From positions 1 through 40,078 of the forward strand of contig JAUYQQ010000018.1 of NCBI GenBank assembly GCA_030697165.1: 40,078 nucleotides of DNA, given 5' to 3'. The translations under genes were made by a program, and so were the position numbers. Below are positions 39,818 through 40,078 of this stretch, piece after piece (within the stretch, counting starts at the first letter, position 1; the number at the start of each line of letters is the position of its first letter). The DNA comes from Acidobacteriota bacterium. Its GTDB lineage: Bacteria > Acidobacteriota > Vicinamibacteria > Vicinamibacterales > UBA2999. The notes beneath the pieces are model-generated. The model saw only the letters and a list, made by a program, of their open reading frames with translations. It was not told the origin of the DNA and ran no database searches.

Positions 39818-40059
39818 GGTTGCTCTAGTCGCCGGGCCGTCCGCTCCCGCACTGTCTCCCAGGATTCACCGGTAGCATCCGAGCTCAACACCCGTCGAGC
39901 TCGCCGTTCAATCTCTTTTGCCCACGCGGCCTGGACTGCTGCCAGGTCTTCCGGGGAGGGGCTGTCGAGACTGGCGAGCAGTTCAGTCGCCACTTCGGCA
40001 CGTTCCGTGGCCGGCAGGGCAAGGGCCTCTTGGAGAAGGGCATCCGCTCGCTGCGACAT
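39814..40059 (-). CDS. Addiction-module antitoxin (TIGR02574-type)
   Basis: 81 residues. DALLQEALALPATERAEVATELLASLDS and AAVQAAWAKEIERRARRV match the small helical antitoxins that precede RelE/ParE toxins. The following toxin frame is broken off after 24 codons, so the antitoxin appears orphaned. TAGAAT (40066-40071) ends 6 nt before ATG, as for other probable leaderless genes in this window. Confidence 0.87.
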   Translation of the reverse strand: MSQRADALLQEALALPATERAEVATELLASLDSPSPEDLAAVQAAWAKEIERRARRVLSSDATGESWETVRERTARRLEQP

Positions 40060-40065
40060 GCGGCC

Positions 40066-40071
40066 ATTCTA
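40066..40071 (-). promoter_or_regulatory. -10-like TAGAAT, 6 nt before an antitoxin ATG
   Basis: On the minus strand TAGAAT ends 6 nt from ATG 40059. Transcription would begin at or next to the start codon. Confidence 0.4.
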
Positions 40072-40078
40072 GCATCGT

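Noticed and set aside
39233-40072. 279-codon plus-strand frame at the right end
   Set aside because: It runs antisense to DUF2442 and the antitoxin and has no recognisable domain.

Overview
The window looks like a piece of a GC-rich chromosome from an Acidobacteriota bacterium, most likely class Vicinamibacteria. The grounds are the gene families: large PASTA-less Ser/Thr kinases with TolB-like beta-propellers, a PSD1/DUF1553 plus DUF1501 pair, DUF5916, DUF2911, and a GMC oxidoreductase with a gluconate-dehydrogenase gamma subunit. Short palindromic and 7-8 bp tandem repeats scattered inside and between genes also fit. No rRNA, tRNA, CRISPR array, prophage or transposase was seen. Taxonomy is inferred from gene content only.

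Layout. 1-5.0 kb: a kinase cut by the left edge, a VapBC pair, a second full kinase, a nucleotidyltransferase with its small partner, and a truncated membrane protein. 5.1-15.0 kb: nine co-directional plus-strand genes, mostly exported (VOC protein, DUF2911, epoxide-hydrolase-like enzyme, serine hydrolase, cupin, PQQ dehydrogenase, NHL propeller, acid phosphatase, FG-GAP protein), several coupled by 4-bp start/stop overlaps. 15.1-19.6 kb: DUF1501 and PSD1 cytochrome-type genes on the minus strand, facing away from an exported beta-propeller. 20.7-25.1 kb: GMC dehydrogenase and its Tat-exported gamma subunit, a hydroxypyruvate-isomerase-like TIM barrel and a cysteine-synthase-like enzyme. 25.2-30.0 kb: SnoaL-like protein, VapBC-2, leucine-carboxyl-type methyltransferase and a third kinase. 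30.1-40 kb: a sodium:solute symporter, VapBC-3, a three-repeat secreted protein, a Tat class-V aminotransferase, a DUF3553-like protein, a basic low-complexity protein, a DUF5916 outer-membrane protein, BrnTA, DUF2442, and an addiction-module antitoxin followed by a broken toxin.

How it fits together. Much of the region encodes extracytoplasmic oxidation and hydrolysis (PQQ and GMC dehydrogenases, hydrolases, a symporter), interspersed with membrane-anchored sensor kinases and about six toxin-antitoxin-like loci.

The most unusual layer is the repeats. An 18-bp palindrome (GTCCGGCTTYAGCCGGAC and variants) occurs at nine loci. It lies in intergenic regions and also in frame inside at least five proteins, including the same kinase-domain loop of all three kinases. 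A heptanucleotide repeat family also sits in frame inside a kinase activation loop and an outer-membrane protein. A second signal is that many start codons lie only 5-8 nt from a -10-like hexamer, which suggests leaderless transcripts.
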